From NCBI RefSeq assembly GCF_901933205.1, contig NC_044572.1, positions 93,338,965-93,402,964 on the forward strand: 64,000 nt of DNA, given 5' to 3'. The notes beneath the pieces were generated by a model. It saw only the letters and a list, made by a program, of their open reading frames with translations. It did no database searches and had not been told where the DNA came from. This document shows, in pieces, positions 11,301 through 24,190 of the stretch (positions are counted from its first letter, which is position 1; each line of letters begins with the position of its first letter). This DNA is from Camarhynchus parvulus. Its lineage: Eukaryota > Chordata > Aves > Passeriformes > Thraupidae. The position numbers and the translations under genes are program-made.

Positions 11301-14300
11301 TTTTGAATGCTTTAGTTTTCTCTATTGACTTTAATTAAGCTCACCCAGGATTGCAGGCCTGTCACTTGGGGAACCTTTCCATAAAGAAAAAAGGAGCTTG
11401 CTCCCCAGGTGGGTTTTCCCAAGTTTCTCTGGCTCTTACCACAATATATGCCTGGCATCCATGACAGGGTCGTCAAAAATAATAGCTAAGGAATTCACTG
11501 TCTGTCATTCCAAAATAATTATGTATGGGGCTTTACTTGCAGTTGAGATGGGTTACATATTTCATTGAGAAAACCCATGTAGACTAAAACATATATTTAT
11601 GTGTATGCTTGTAATATATGAAGGTTGAAGAGATTAACAGTCAAATAAAGAATATGGGGAAACAGAAGTCTTTATACATGCACGTGAAACATGCTGAGAA
11701 AGAGGGTGGAAAGCACCGTCAATCCAAAATTTCTTAATTACTAAATGCATTAATGTTTTATTAGACATATATCAGTAATTAATCCCCTATTCTAATGTAA
11801 ATTTCAAGCTTACAAATGCATCATGAAAATCGTCCCTTAAATGGAAGCCAAGTTTTAAGGGTCAGCAGAACCACAGCAAAGATAGCAGCTTATTCCCCTC
11901 AGCTGCCTGGAAGAGTTTTTTAGTGCCTCAGCATCATGCCTGTGTCTAGGCATGCAATAGTTTTTGGGTGCTTTCAAAGTCAAAATAGCATGGGGAAAAA
12001 AAATGAAGAGAGCTTGCAAGCAGAAGGGGAGGAGGTAGTATACTCAGTGGTATTCTTCAGGTGCACAGTTTGAATAAAAATGCAAAACAGGATGCTCCCA
12101 TTCAGTAAATATTATCATTTTTATTCACTCATTAATTAAGTTGCTTAATTGCTGCTGTCAAAAGACTCTTGAGTTTGTGACTGGGGTTGTTGCACTGTTT
12201 TGATAGTAGCTGAGGAAGGAAAAAGGCAGTATCACTCGGCTTGTTCTTTACTTGATAATAAGGAGGCACTGGTTGCAGGAGATCATAACAAAGCTGCAGA
12301 GCTGCATATGGAAAAAGACAGATATTTACAGGAAAAAAGGAAGGTATTAGGAAGGTTTTATTTAATGCATCAAATATTATTTCACCGATGTGATAGATGC
12401 ACTGTAACTTGTGCATTATTGTTCAATTTGTTACTCCGTGAAAATAATTGTAATACAAAGTATTTCTCATGTTTTAGTCTAACTTCCCAAGAGGGTCCAG
12501 AAATGGAAAGGGACTCAAGCTGTGTTGGTCAACACAATTATAGATATTTTTTTCCAGATCTGTCTCCAAAAGATTAATGTAAGCTGGTTTAGGTACTGTC
12601 TCTTCCAGGACACCGGATTGACAAATGACCATTGCTTCTGGTATATTATTCATACATTTCTGAGACAGAAGCTATTCATGCCAGGATGATGATCAGTCCC
12701 ATGTCACTCAAGACATTCTTAGAATTGATGCCCACTGTACTGCAGACATCTTGCATCTCAGCATCACACTGATGGAGTGCTATGGTCATGACACATGAAG
12801 GTGTCTTTGCAAATGAAAATGAGACTGATACTACTGACATGGGCCAGGACCACCAATAACCATTTATTGATTCTTATTACTAAACAGACTAAGTGGAAAA
12901 CAACTTTCAAAACAGATTGCTGATGATGGGCTCTGAGTCAGATCCTTACATGTGTATCTATACCTGTATGGAGGTCTGGAGATGTTGTAAGCTATGCTTG
13001 TCTCAGGTTGGCTCAAGAGTCACAAAAGGAAGGACTGTTGTACACAGACAACTAAGCAGAAATTGCTGATCAGAGAGTGTAGTGCTAGAATGATGGATAT
13101 GGCACAAAGCCACAATTTTACCTTATGACTAAGAAAGAAAGGTGCAGCTTATCCATCAGTTCTAAAGTCAAGCCTGCAGTTAGACCTGTAAGTCTATTCC
13201 ATGTTCCCTCTTTTTTAATCCTCTGTAAAGAAGCAGGTGATCACCTAAAAGACTTCCTTTTGCTCAAGAGGAAGAATTTTGCTTAGTGATGAAACTTTGC
13301 AGAGGCACGAATGGGTGTGGCCTGCTCTGTGCACCGTGCAGGTACTGTCATGACAGGGTCTTTGTGTTTTTGGGTGTCTCACACTGCCTATGCTGCTGGC
13401 TGAGATAAATTTCAGAAATAGGTTATGAATGTCTTCAAAATTCTTTGACACTGAGGTTTTGGCACAACTTTCATTATATCACAAGCTGTCCAGATACACC
13501 CGTTAAAGTCTCCCTTCCTTCTGTTGACAAGACAGTATAGTTTGCACTGAACTGTGCAATGAGTTTAGCAGTAGGCACAAAAGTTCTTAAGGAGAGAAGC
13601 AAATCCAGTGCACTGCTATGAACATCTCATATCCAAATGTGAACATAGGTTTTCTCAGCTGAAAGGCTCTTGGTCCACAGGACCACACAGTCTTAGCTGT
13701 CTTACACATTCCTTGGGAAAAAAAAAACAGTAGCATTAATTAAATTACTTAGAGGTACTTGCTGCACTCATTACTTTTGATTCCACCAGAATGAAAGGAA
13801 AAGGCAAAACTACTATGAAACATTCCATTCTACACACTGGAAGATGTGAGTAAAGAAAAGTTTTCAAACATTTCAAACCTCTGAGTTATTATTATTATGC
13901 AAAAAAAACCCTCAATCATAAAACATACCCATTCATCTTACTAGATTTTATGGGTCAGCATAGCCTCTTTAAAATCTGAAGGCCTAAGAAATGGAAGGGT
14001 GCTGACTGATGAGCTAGGACAGCCTTACCTCAGGATAAGCTGAAAAGGTTGGCAGCTCCAGCTGTCTGCTCTGCTCCTGGTGTCCAGATGTCTAAGCTGC
14101 TTGTCAATCAGCTCCCAAACCACTGCAGTTTACAGGGCAGACTTTGCACTGCAGCCGTCACTGGTGTTGGTTTGCCTTAAAATGCTTGATTGTAATCTCT
14201 AGCTGAATTCAATGGATACTGACACAGGATAGAAAGAGATATCTCTACCACCAGTCCCCATAAAGGCAGTCCCGAGTACTCAGAATCCAAATGTACTTAA

Positions 14301-15151
14301 ATGCACTCTATATCTGCCATTGTGCTTTTACAAAAATACCCAAAGCACTAAAACATGCATTTAATTGCAATACAAACTTAAAGCATTCACAAGCTGCTTT
14401 TCTGTAGACTTTCTGCTATCAGCAACTAGAATTGGAAATTGTGGTATTAAGAATTGTGTCTCACATCCTCCTTTGCTGACCCTAACCACCTCTGCCAGCC
14501 TGCAATGACAGTTGGAGCACCTGACCATCTTGCTAGTCTGGGACACAGGATGCTGTCACTCATGCCACTCTCTCTATACCTCCTGTCCCTGTTTGTGAAT
14601 GCAGCAGTGAACTCAACCAAGGAGTTTAAGTGTAAAGCAATGTAAGTTTTGTCTCCTCTTCTCTGACGCGAGCAAATACCTTTGCTTCACCTTTCCCTTG
14701 GCCTTCCTGATATCTCTTGTCATACTATCTTTTCCTTCGCTTCTGTCTGCTACTTCCTTCATCTAACATGGAAGGCAGAAGCTACTAGAGTCACTGTGAA
14801 AGGACACTGATTTTCAGAAGAAAAAATTGCTTCTTACTCTTCCCAGATGAGTTTCTCAAGTGTATTCTGAAGCTTACTTAGGCTTCTCTTCGTCTCCAGT
14901 GACCAGTGGTTAAATTATGCTCTGATAAAAGGAGAAATGAGCCGAAAGAAGGGACCTAAATTTAACTACAAGGGAAAGCAGGTGATGTAAGTTCTTGATA
15001 TAAGTTCTCAAACAGCCACCTGGACCTGAGTAACTCCTTAAGTAATTCCCTGATATAGCAGTGGTAGGCTCTGCCTAGAGACAGTGTAATAAATTTCCAG
15101 AGCATGTTATTCCCGGAGGACCCAGCAGGCGAGCACACTGAAAGCTTCCTT
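8331..15151. other. Non-coding DNA with AT-rich, regulatory-looking blocks
   Basis: No gene is recognised. Several sub-blocks (about 8700-8970, 9030-9290 and 11300-11860) are free of repeats and simple sequence and carry homeodomain-type cores such as TTAATTAA at 8926-8933. This is the texture often seen in vertebrate conserved non-coding elements. A very strong splice-acceptor-like pyrimidine tract ends in CAG at 9477. An unidentified minus-strand frame overlaps it (see findings). None of this proves function. Confidence 0.45.
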
Positions 15152-15188
15152 GAAAAAAAAAAATAAAAAAAGAAGTTTAAAAAAAAAA
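15152..15188. repeat. A-rich low-complexity tract
   Basis: Two near-uninterrupted A runs are joined by a TAAAAAAAGAAGTTT-type spacer. There is no recognisable element upstream on the plus strand for which this would be a poly(A) tail. It lies about 500 bp upstream of the CpG island. Confidence 0.7.
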
Positions 15189-15654
15189 GTACAGAAAAGC
15201 ACAAAGGTTCAGCTGCTGTCCTTGTGCTTCTATTTCCTTACTTTCCCCCAGCACAACACAGTCAGACCAGATGATTCAGAAACAAGAACTGACACCTTCT
15301 GCACCCTTTGTCACACAACTCCGAGATGTCAGCACAAGCCCTCAGCCTTGCAAGGGCTTCCAGAGCCATCAAGCAAAAGCGACTGCTCACTCCTCCAAAA
15401 CAAGAGGGAACATCCCCATCAGACACCAGTCAAAGTCCGAGAGTGACTCCACAGTTTTCCTTTGGTTTGTGCATCCAGGGACAATCTGAGAGTGGCAGTG
15501 GGGTCTTGAAGGGAAGAGATCCTGGCTGGGTCTGGAGGGTCCAGGCCAGCAGGAGATTAAGACTAAATTGTTAAGAGGTGGCTGCACCCTCCAGCATGGG
15601 ACAAAACTGCTGCCAAGGTTCAGCAGCCAAGCCCTCTTCGGCTTGGTGCAGAAT

Positions 15655-16231
15655 GCGAGAGAAGCCGGCGATGATGCTGTGGGGCTGAGCTGAGCCATCC
15701 CCCATTCCCGGTGTCCGGGGAATGAGGCAGAGGTGGGTTAGGAGGCCCCTGGGCCCCGCGGAGCCCCGGTTCGCGCCTTGGTGCATGTGTGGGAGTTGAA
15801 GAGGGGGTCAGGGGGTGAGGGAGAGTTCATCCCCGCGCTGAGCGATGGGCCTGCCCGCACGGGAGGGGGACGTCCCCGGCCTCCGAGAAGAGTCACTGGA
15901 GGTTCATCCCGCCGGGGAGGAATTCTTCCCAGCAGTAGCCGTCCTGCTGATGGATCGCCCCCGCACGGGGCTGGCGGCCTGCGCGCCCTCCGGCAGCCGC
16001 GGCCGCCACCCGCCATGGCCGTGACGGGCCCGAGAGGAATGAGCCCCTCAGAGGGACCGGGCACGGCACGGGGGAGCCCGGGGCGACAGCGCCCGCCCGC
16101 TGCTTCACCCAGCCCAGCTCTCCGGGGGGAAGAGGCGGTGCTGGAGCTGTGTGGCTTCCTCGGAAAAACCCCGCAAAGCTGGCACGCTCCCCGCTCCACC
16201 TGTTGCTGAAGGGAGCGCGGTGAGTGGCCGA
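15655..16231 (+). promoter_or_regulatory. CpG island, putative promoter and first exon
   Basis: This is the only CpG island in the window. From about 15830 to 16230 I count roughly 40 CpG dinucleotides in some 400 bp, in G+C-rich sequence, whereas the flanks are AT-rich and almost CpG-free. It contains SP1/KLF-like CCCGCC and GCCCGCC runs near 16008 and 16091, and no obvious TATA box. In vertebrates such islands usually mark promoters. Overlapping frames of 143 codons (+, from 15778) and 183 codons (-, from 16289) exist, but they are Pro/Gly/Arg-rich by-products of base composition and not a recognisable protein. A good donor site at 16219/16220 favours transcription to the right. The product could be an lncRNA or the 5' end of a gene whose other exons lie outside the window or were not recognised. 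Confidence 0.6.
16216..16225 (+). other. Putative 5' splice site at the edge of the CpG island
   Basis: GCG|GTGAGT, with the exon ending at 16219 and the intron GT at 16220-16221, matches the vertebrate donor consensus at positions +1 to +6. Its position at the downstream edge of the CpG island is where a first-exon donor is expected. A chance match cannot be excluded. Confidence 0.4.
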
Positions 16232-19200
16232 GGGAGGTTTGCTCTTTGGTCACTCTAAAAGGCAGCTGAAGGTCTGTTCGCACAGACATGGATCACAAAG
16301 CGCTGGCTGTCTGACAACAGCCTCGGATGCACCAGGCTGGGATCATGCTCCAGGTGTAGGAAGACTGGAGTGCCCAGCTAGGACCATGGGTATCCCAAAA
16401 ATGAAGCCAGCTTTCAAGCTTTCTTGTGGAGCAGGCAAAAAACATGACTGCAACTCAAGCGATGGTTTTGCAGCAGATTTTAGCAGCAACAAGAATTTTC
16501 TGTTTAAAGGGGCTTCAGAACAAATACTTTGAAAATTTTTAAATATATATATTTTATTATATGTTTTTATGAAGAAGTAGTGAGAAATGGAAGTGATTAT
16601 TTTATCTTCCAATTGAACCATGGTGGATCAAAGCAAGAAAGTATGTATCTCAAAACTGACACATCCCTAAAAATTTCATGATTGTTGCTATTTGATGTGA
16701 CACGTCACAGAATTTTATGTCGAGCTGAAGAGAATGTGACAACTTATATGTAGTATTTTCAGACACAGAGTTTAAGTGCAATATTGAGAAGTGTATCTTC
16801 AGGATTTTAAAACTCTGCTTCTTCCCAGACTTTAGAAAAGCAACCCCATATGCTTTAAACTTCTGCACCCCATTAATTAAAGACAGAGCTTAAAAGTAAT
16901 ACTAAAAATAATTGGCTGGATTAGAAAAGGCTGTGGGTGAGCTGAGAAGTTACCATTGCACAAATATTAATAAATCACTCTTCCTGTAATTAGCAGAAAA
17001 ATAAAAAAAATGAGTGCAATGTGGTAAGCTAGTAGTCGTTTGCAAACGTATGTTGGCTAGAGCCTGTCATCCCTCTTCCTTTCCCTTTCCACACATGGCC
17101 TTTCAAACCCAGATACAGCTGCTGATGCCATTCATAAGTAAGAGAACAGCAAGGGCAAAACAGGATTTTCAAAAGGTCGGTAGAAAATGAGGAAATAAGC
17201 CAAATGACCAAGGCTGTTAATGAGTGATTAATATTATGCTATTGTTACCAGAAATGGAACACTTCAGGCTCACAGTCTCTATACCAGTTCTTGAAAGGTG
17301 CAATTTTCTAATGATGTTAGGCAGTGTAGCAGAATGCTAAGTGCTCCTCATTCTTTGCTCAGCACTTTCCTAGATGTAGCTCATGTGGAAAGAAAGAATC
17401 ATAAAGAGCTCTAAGCCTTCCCCTAATGTTGGGAGAAATCCAGCATTTGAAGTCTTCCAAAATAAAGTCAATAAATAAGAGCAATGTTTTGTAGAACAAA
17501 AATAATCTCGTTTAAGAGCATCAGTAAGAACGCTATCTAATTGTTTTGCTTTGGCAAGCAAAGAAAATAGCTATATAGTTTTCTTGCTTGAGCACACACA
17601 AGTAATCCAAGGTGCAAAATAATCACAGCCTCCCTGATTCAACAGATTTCCCAGAGGTAGATTCTGACGTACAGTTCTCCTGGATGGTTTGTACACCTTC
17701 CTTTGGCTTATGAGCATTCTGCTTTCTGGGTATCTCTCTTTTAGGCTCAAGAGCTTGCCTTCCTGTTTCCAGCAGCATCTCCTCCTGCCTCTAGACTGCC
17801 CCTTGTGTCTTTTGTATATGCTGAAGTTCTTCCCAGCTTTTCTAAATAACCTCTGCTCTTCTATTTTATATCAGGGAAGCTCCCTGATAAAGAGCTCCCC
17901 AAAAAACCAAAACCCAAAACAACCAAAAACGAAACAAAAAACCCCACGCACACAACAACACAAAGAAAAAAAAAGAAGAAAGAAGGAGCACTTCAAAGCA
18001 TTCAAGCATTTAAAAAGTTCACGTATTCATTCTAGATATCTCCTGGTGTTTTGGGCTCTTAAGTCACAGTATTATGAAATTCTGCCACCCTATATCTCTG
18101 CCCTTTGGCACACACAAGTTCCATTGACTTCAAAGGGAGCTGTGCATGCACAACAGTGACATGTAAAGTCTCCTCAATCCTTTAATCTTCCAAGAATTTA
18201 GTATTTATTATTACCTCAAAATAAAAGTCTCTTCTTTTTCTTAAGAGTAATCTAAGAATATTGATAATCTCCCCAGCAAAGCACTTTGGCACATGGTAAA
18301 ATTTAGGCAAGAGAATAGTTACATTCACATACTATAAGATAAATGCGCTTTTAAGTCAGTAGCACTGCTTAAATGTTTGAGGCTGAGCATGTGTTAACCA
18401 CTGACAAATTGGGACCATAGGAGAGAAATTCCTTCGCCAAAGAAACCAGATCACAGGGAGGATAACAACTCCTTCTTCACCCTCACATCCCAAAAACCTA
18501 GGGTAATAATGGCCAGCATTTGTAACGTTTTATTCTGCTTCTGAATGTGTTGGGTTTGTGCATTCCAGAGAACAAAGGCAAACTGGAGTTGGCTCTGTGC
18601 CCTTCCCATGGAGGAGGAGTGAAGGGTTACAGGGATGGTCCCACCATGGACTGGGCCTGCAGCTGCACAGTGCCCTCCTGTTCCACAGAGGCAACCTGAG
18701 GCAATGCCACAGCTCATCTTCCACCAGATTTACAAGGCCAACCCACTTCACAATGTCATCAATGTTAAAAATTCCATAGACTTTAGCTACATTCTTTGGG
18801 TTGCAGAGTTTTATTTTGAGTAGCCTCTCAATTTCACCCTTGTCTTTACAGCACTTATTACACTCTTGATATTCCGTGGCTGACACTATTATTATTCTTA
18901 CATACTCTGCAGTTTTATTAGCATCACCAAACAATGAGAACCAGATAAATATTAATATGTACCAGAAGTGATGCAAGAAAATAGGGTGAGATTTTGGGGC
19001 TGGGAAGTTTTTCTATCCACAGAGCATTTTTTGCAGCAGAGAAAGAACAAAGAGAAATGATGCTGTTTATTTTGATGGTTCTGAGAAGCTAACATTCACC
19101 CCGCTCATCCCAGGAGCAAACAGCTGGCAAACAGCTGACAACATAGATATCAGTCAACTCCCACATAACTCACAATATAATACAAAAAAATATAGGTAAT

Positions 19201-22200
19201 AATGATATGATATGACAGAATGCATCTTTGATTGTGTGTGTTAAAAAAAAAATCTTGCAGTATATGGAAAAGATTCCAAGAAGTCTTCCATTCTCTTTTT
19301 GCCTCTTGCTTTCCTTCTTTTGTAGCATGGTTGCATATTTGTGATTTTTCTGTAAATTATGGTTTCTATTTGAACATTTTTCTTTAATTTCCATATTCCC
19401 AAAAAGTCATTTTACAATTTATGTGGTCAAATCCCCCCTAATGTGATTTGATGGCACATAAATAGTCGTATGACTTTTTATGTTGTCTATTGCTTATGTA
19501 GAGTTTTCAGAAACCCTATATTATAGCCTTGTATTAAACCCTGATAATTTTCAGGGGTCATCACTAAAATATATGGCTGGAAGACTGCTATTGTGATGCT
19601 GTTGTCAGCCAAAAACCTTGCCTTCAAATGTGTGCCTCAACCATAGTATAACATAAATCAAAATATGTGTCTGCCTAGCCATATATCTGTTCTGTGACTT
19701 TAAATATTTTTATAATCCTGGGTGCAGGACAGAACACTGGGGACTTTCTATAACCGATGTTGGAAACAAGTAAATGTTGAAAAAAAGAAATTATTATAAA
19801 CGTGTAAATGTTAAAATCCTATAGCAAAAGTGAGCATTCCTGTACATTTTTAATAAAGGTCCAAGCTTATTTTACAGGGTAAACCCCATGTTACTGTGTG
19901 TAACTGTCTAGCTCAGCCACTTATTTATTGACCCCTGAACAAAGCACTTGATAACTCTTTTACCCTTTTCTACACACTCACCTATGCCCCACCCTCCTTC
20001 CCCCAAAAATACAAGAACTTCTGCAGTGGCATATGATCACCTCTCTGGGATGATCAAGCTAGCTGATACCAGCTGACAGATGATGCCAAGTGGCACTGAT
20101 GTTTGGGTGGAGGTGTTGGTTTTAAGGGTCACCATCCATAGGGTGTACTGATCTGGTATTTTGGAACAGAATCACATTCTGGTTCAAAGACAAACACTAA
20201 ACCTATCCATAGCTAATGTGTTCCAATAGAAGATTTTAGGACATTAAGACTTTCCTGCTCCCTTTTGCATTTCCAAGTCTCTCATCAGCTCAGAGTATGA
20301 ACACCAGACAGCTCTGACCCTTCCTGGAATATGGGTCTCTATTCATTTTATTTCAGGCATTCCTGGACATCACAGTTTGGTCATTTCATATTTCTTCTAG
20401 TGCAGGAATAAGGGGGTAAATGTGAACCTAAGGGGGCAAATGTGAACCGTTCTCATGCAATGAGTGCTATGTGTGAGTGTGAGCCTCTCTCACTCACAGG
20501 TACCAACAGACCAAGGCTCTGTTCTGCTCTCTGCTTGCTGCCCAAGTCTTGAGGTGCTTTATCCACTGCCATGCCCCTTCTGCAAGGTAATTACAGAATA
20601 TATGGAAAATTCCACAGGACAGTGGCCTCCATCACAGCAGCAGTGAAGTTTTTATGAAGTTGTTTATGTCTAAAGCCAAATTTTGCAAAGCAAAGTATAA
20701 AGTGTGCATCCTCTTCACACCACCAATTCTATCAAATCTGATCGAGCTAACTGTAGGAGTTAGGAATACAAACACCGGATCAGGACTATAGCATGTGAAA
20801 CCCTCAGAGATGAAAGTGCGACATAGTTTGAAAATAGTACTTCTATTAATAATGAATGTTTTTAATTTATACCAGATTTTGTAATGTTTCTGGGTACACA
20901 GTGTTCCTCTGTTGTTGTTGTCCCAGATGCTCTCCTTTCTGACTGATTTGGTTCCCTTTCACAAATGAGCACCCCCTACTCACCCTGGGGAAGGCACTTG
21001 AGGGAAAAGGGCAGTTAAAATTACAAAACCAGGGAACTGGCTGTAATAAAGTGCAGAGAAATTCCATGCAAATATGGCCCTTAATTTCTTAGGCCTCTGC
21101 AACTTATCAGTACCTTTCAACAGGGCTAATGTCAGGTACTGTACAGCATTCCTTATTTTCAGAAAGCTGTTTCCTAAGGTCCAGATGATGTTATAAGTGC
21201 TATAACATGACTCAAAGTAGTTTTGCCAGATGTGATATCCCCTGTTGCAGCCTCAAATAGACTGAGAATGAGGAATGCATGCTCCATTAATTTCCATTGG
21301 AGTGAAGAATGCATTACTCCTTTGCCATTCCCATACTAAGAAATCTTCACATAGTCACAGCTTTATTTTCTTTATTCAGGAAACCATATATTCCAGCATT
21401 ATCCTGTATTTGCTTTTGGAGGATGTTCACTGACTTTCTCTTTGTCACTTCTGCAACACATATGCGTAGTCCTGTCTACACACACCGACACAAATTATGT
21501 CCTCGAGGGAATATCTACAATGACCTGTTACTTTCAGTATTTCATAGCTGTTTTTCTCCTTCCAGTGATTAAACCCACAAATTTAGTTAATGTACAGAGC
21601 AGGTTTCATGCATAAATCTACCCCCCATAATTGCTTTTAAAATGCTGGAACCACTTTCAGATGCTGTCATCCATTTCTTAGGTGGTGGCCTCCTTCTTTC
21701 CTGCATTCCCTGAATCAAAATTTACATGACTATTTCCCACCAGACACTTGTGTAAGGTAGATCAGTTCTTTGTGTGGTCTTTTAAAATAAATAAATAAAG
21801 CATTTTTGATGGATTAGTGAAAAAAAAAAGACACAAATATAAATAAAAAGGAATTACTAGGAAAGCTCCTAAAGGATGGTAACTACTGAACATATTAATA
21901 GAGGAAGAAACTAATGACATGTCTCTTTCATATTGTTAGACTGGTTTCATATTGTTAGACAAATTGTTCACCTCACACCACCATTCTGAAGAGTTGCTTT
22001 ATTATTAAAACTGTCAGTAACTTGGCCTTTTCTGAATTAACTCATCTTCACCTCTAAATGGGTCTTTTTAGCCAGTCAGCAGAACTACCTTAAGTCACAC
22101 TTTTCTACTCCCCAAGCTCCACTATTCACAGACAGAAAAGGGTGTTCTTTCATGGTAAAGTTTAAAACTACACTGATAGTATTGTAATCGATGTTACAAT

Positions 22201-23100
22201 GTAACTACATATACCATGTTGCCAATAGATACTACGATTTCACTGATATTATAAATATCTATTAAAAATGCTTGTGTGCATACTGGAGATGTGGTTTAGG
22301 TGAAACCAAGTTGCTTGTATTGAGAAAGAAGTAGCAAGTACAGTCTGCTTTCCATTTTCATAATTTCTAAATTTTCTTTGCTTGACAGCTCAGGATCAGT
22401 AGCTTCCCCTGGATTCCCTAATCCTTACTACACATGGGAGAAATTTCGACCATATTTATGCCAGACTTTGCCAGAGATGTTATTCATTTTCAATACTCAG
22501 TGGCTGAATCTTTGTTTAAGTGAGTTTGAAACATATCTAGTGTTTCTCACAAGAAGAATATAAAGTACACCTAGAGAGGTTAACTCGCAGTTCATCTCAG
22601 GTACTTGCTTCCGTCATAAAAATGTATTAGCAGCAAGCTGGAAATGCAGCCCAGATCTTCAGCTGATGTAAGTTGATATACTTCCGCCAATTTCATAAAC
22701 TATGATGGGTTATTTCAGAGGAGGATCTGTCACAATTCATCACTACTTTGAAAATTGTATAGGGTGATAATCACAGAGAATATTGCTACATGTCTGACAT
22801 ACTGCACAAATATTGCTCAAATGTGGTGTGTTGTTTTTTCTTGTGTAGCAAGTCGCTTTGCAGCGCATGAACAATACTGAAATTAGCCTGATGGTAGTAA
22901 TTTCCTGATTGCTAAACTAATCTCATCAGCTGAAACCTGAGAGTGGCAGAAACAGGTAAAAAGCTCGCAGGTTCAAAAAAAGAAAAAAACAAGCCCTTAA
23001 AATATAATGAAACTTTCCTAAAGCACAGATAGAGAGCTGAGCTCAATTTCATGAAGATTGTTTAGTGACTTACAACATGACTGAAGCGTTACCAGCATAA
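16232..23100. other. Non-coding DNA with simple repeats
   Basis: No gene or transposon family is recognised. Minor structures are an A/C-rich tract at 17901-17987, a 20-bp unit repeated twice with one mismatch at 20410-20448, TTCATATTGTTAGAC repeated at 21927-21941 and 21946-21960, and a short (AAAT)n at about 21785-21799. The long plus-strand frame at 17689-18159 runs through the A-rich tract and looks like an artefact. Confidence 0.5.
17901..17987. repeat. A/C-rich low-complexity tract
   Basis: The tract consists of AAAACC, CAAAA and AAAGAAG-type units with no recognisable element attached. It inflates an open frame on the plus strand (17689-18159) with Lys/Gln/Pro-rich sequence that should not be taken as a protein. 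Confidence 0.7.
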
Positions 23101-24190
23101 CCAAGGTTCTAAGTTTCACCTGCCAAAATATTTCAGGCAAAGAGGCAGCAGAAGGTGGCTGTTCTCCCCATTGTGAGGCACCCATGCCCTGAGACCCAAG
23201 AACCAAGGCTGCTCATCAGACTTCTTTCTTATGAGCACAACCTGGCAGTTTCCTACAGCTTGCTTGCATTTCAGGTGTGTTTTGAAAGCCGTGAGTAGTC
23301 TGGATGCCCAGCCCAAACATGTGACAAGCTGTAATGAAACCTTCCTTGCAGGATTTCTCAACCAGACTAAGGGCAAAAGGAGTGTGGAAGTCCACATAAT
23401 GGAAATTGTCCTTTGGAAATCTTCAATGTTCTCTCTACTGCAGTGATAGTCCTTCCTATTGCTGTCCTTGCTTGCCTTCTCATTTGGCTTCTGCTGCTCC
23501 AATCCCTTCCCAGGCAGGGACATTGTGATATGTTTATCAATGTAAACATGGGCTTCTGTTGTCCACATCTTCCTATACCTCCAGTGGCATCAGCATAGGC
23601 ACTTCTTTTGCTGTTCATGATCATGAGCAGTGGCAGAATCACGGTCATGGCTTGCACCCTCCTCCTAGGTTATCCCATGACCATTTTGCTCATTATCTCA
23701 ATTCTGCCTGGTCCCATTTGCTGCTGTTGATTGCCCACCCTATGCCAACTTTGCCAATGCTGCAACACTCACCGACACCTCATTTGAAAGTGCACAACAC
23801 ACATAACTGTACAACAGAAGGATGGGCTGCAATCACAGCACAGTTGTCACCATCCACATTAGCCTTGTGTGGCTGAAATGGAGCAACATTGGCAGTGAAG
23901 CTGCAATTCAAACCTCTCATTATTTTGTCTATGAAAAACACATTGGACCCTTTGCTGTTGCGTTTTCCTTGATAGAGAACACGTACTAACTCACAGAGAG
24001 CCTGCACCCTTGAGTTTCTAACTACTATATCTAAAGAGGAAGGATGCAGATCCAGGGGCAGGGAGATGTTCCTTGCTCCGCCACAGGTTTGTCTTACAAA
24101 CACAGGGAAGTCATGTAGCTCCTCAGATTCTTGGTTATTAAATGATGTGGAACTGAGGACTTGATAGATCACATCTGCATAATTCAACTA
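23100..24190 (-). other. Cluster of unidentified minus-strand open frames
   Basis: Three sizeable minus-strand frames lie close together: 23780-24187 (135 codons), 23367-23657 (96 codons) and 23116-23568 (150 codons). They are in different frames and overlap in part, and the local G+C is a little above the surroundings. I recognise no domain. The arrangement could be a frameshifted, decayed gene or retrocopy read right to left, an old endogenous element, or chance. No conserved catalytic or structural motif is visible. Confidence 0.2.

Noticed and set aside
15738..16289. 183-codon minus frame and 143-codon plus frame
   Set aside because: Both arise because the CpG island has few stop codons. 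They overlap on opposite strands, are Pro/Gly/Arg-rich and show no domain.
17689..18159. 156-codon plus-strand frame
   Set aside because: The C-terminal half is translated A-rich low-complexity DNA. The N-terminal half is unrecognised and hydrophobic by T-richness.
18530..18976. 148-codon minus-strand frame
   Set aside because: The start is rich in aromatic residues from AT-rich DNA. No family, signal peptide followed by a domain, or splice support is visible.
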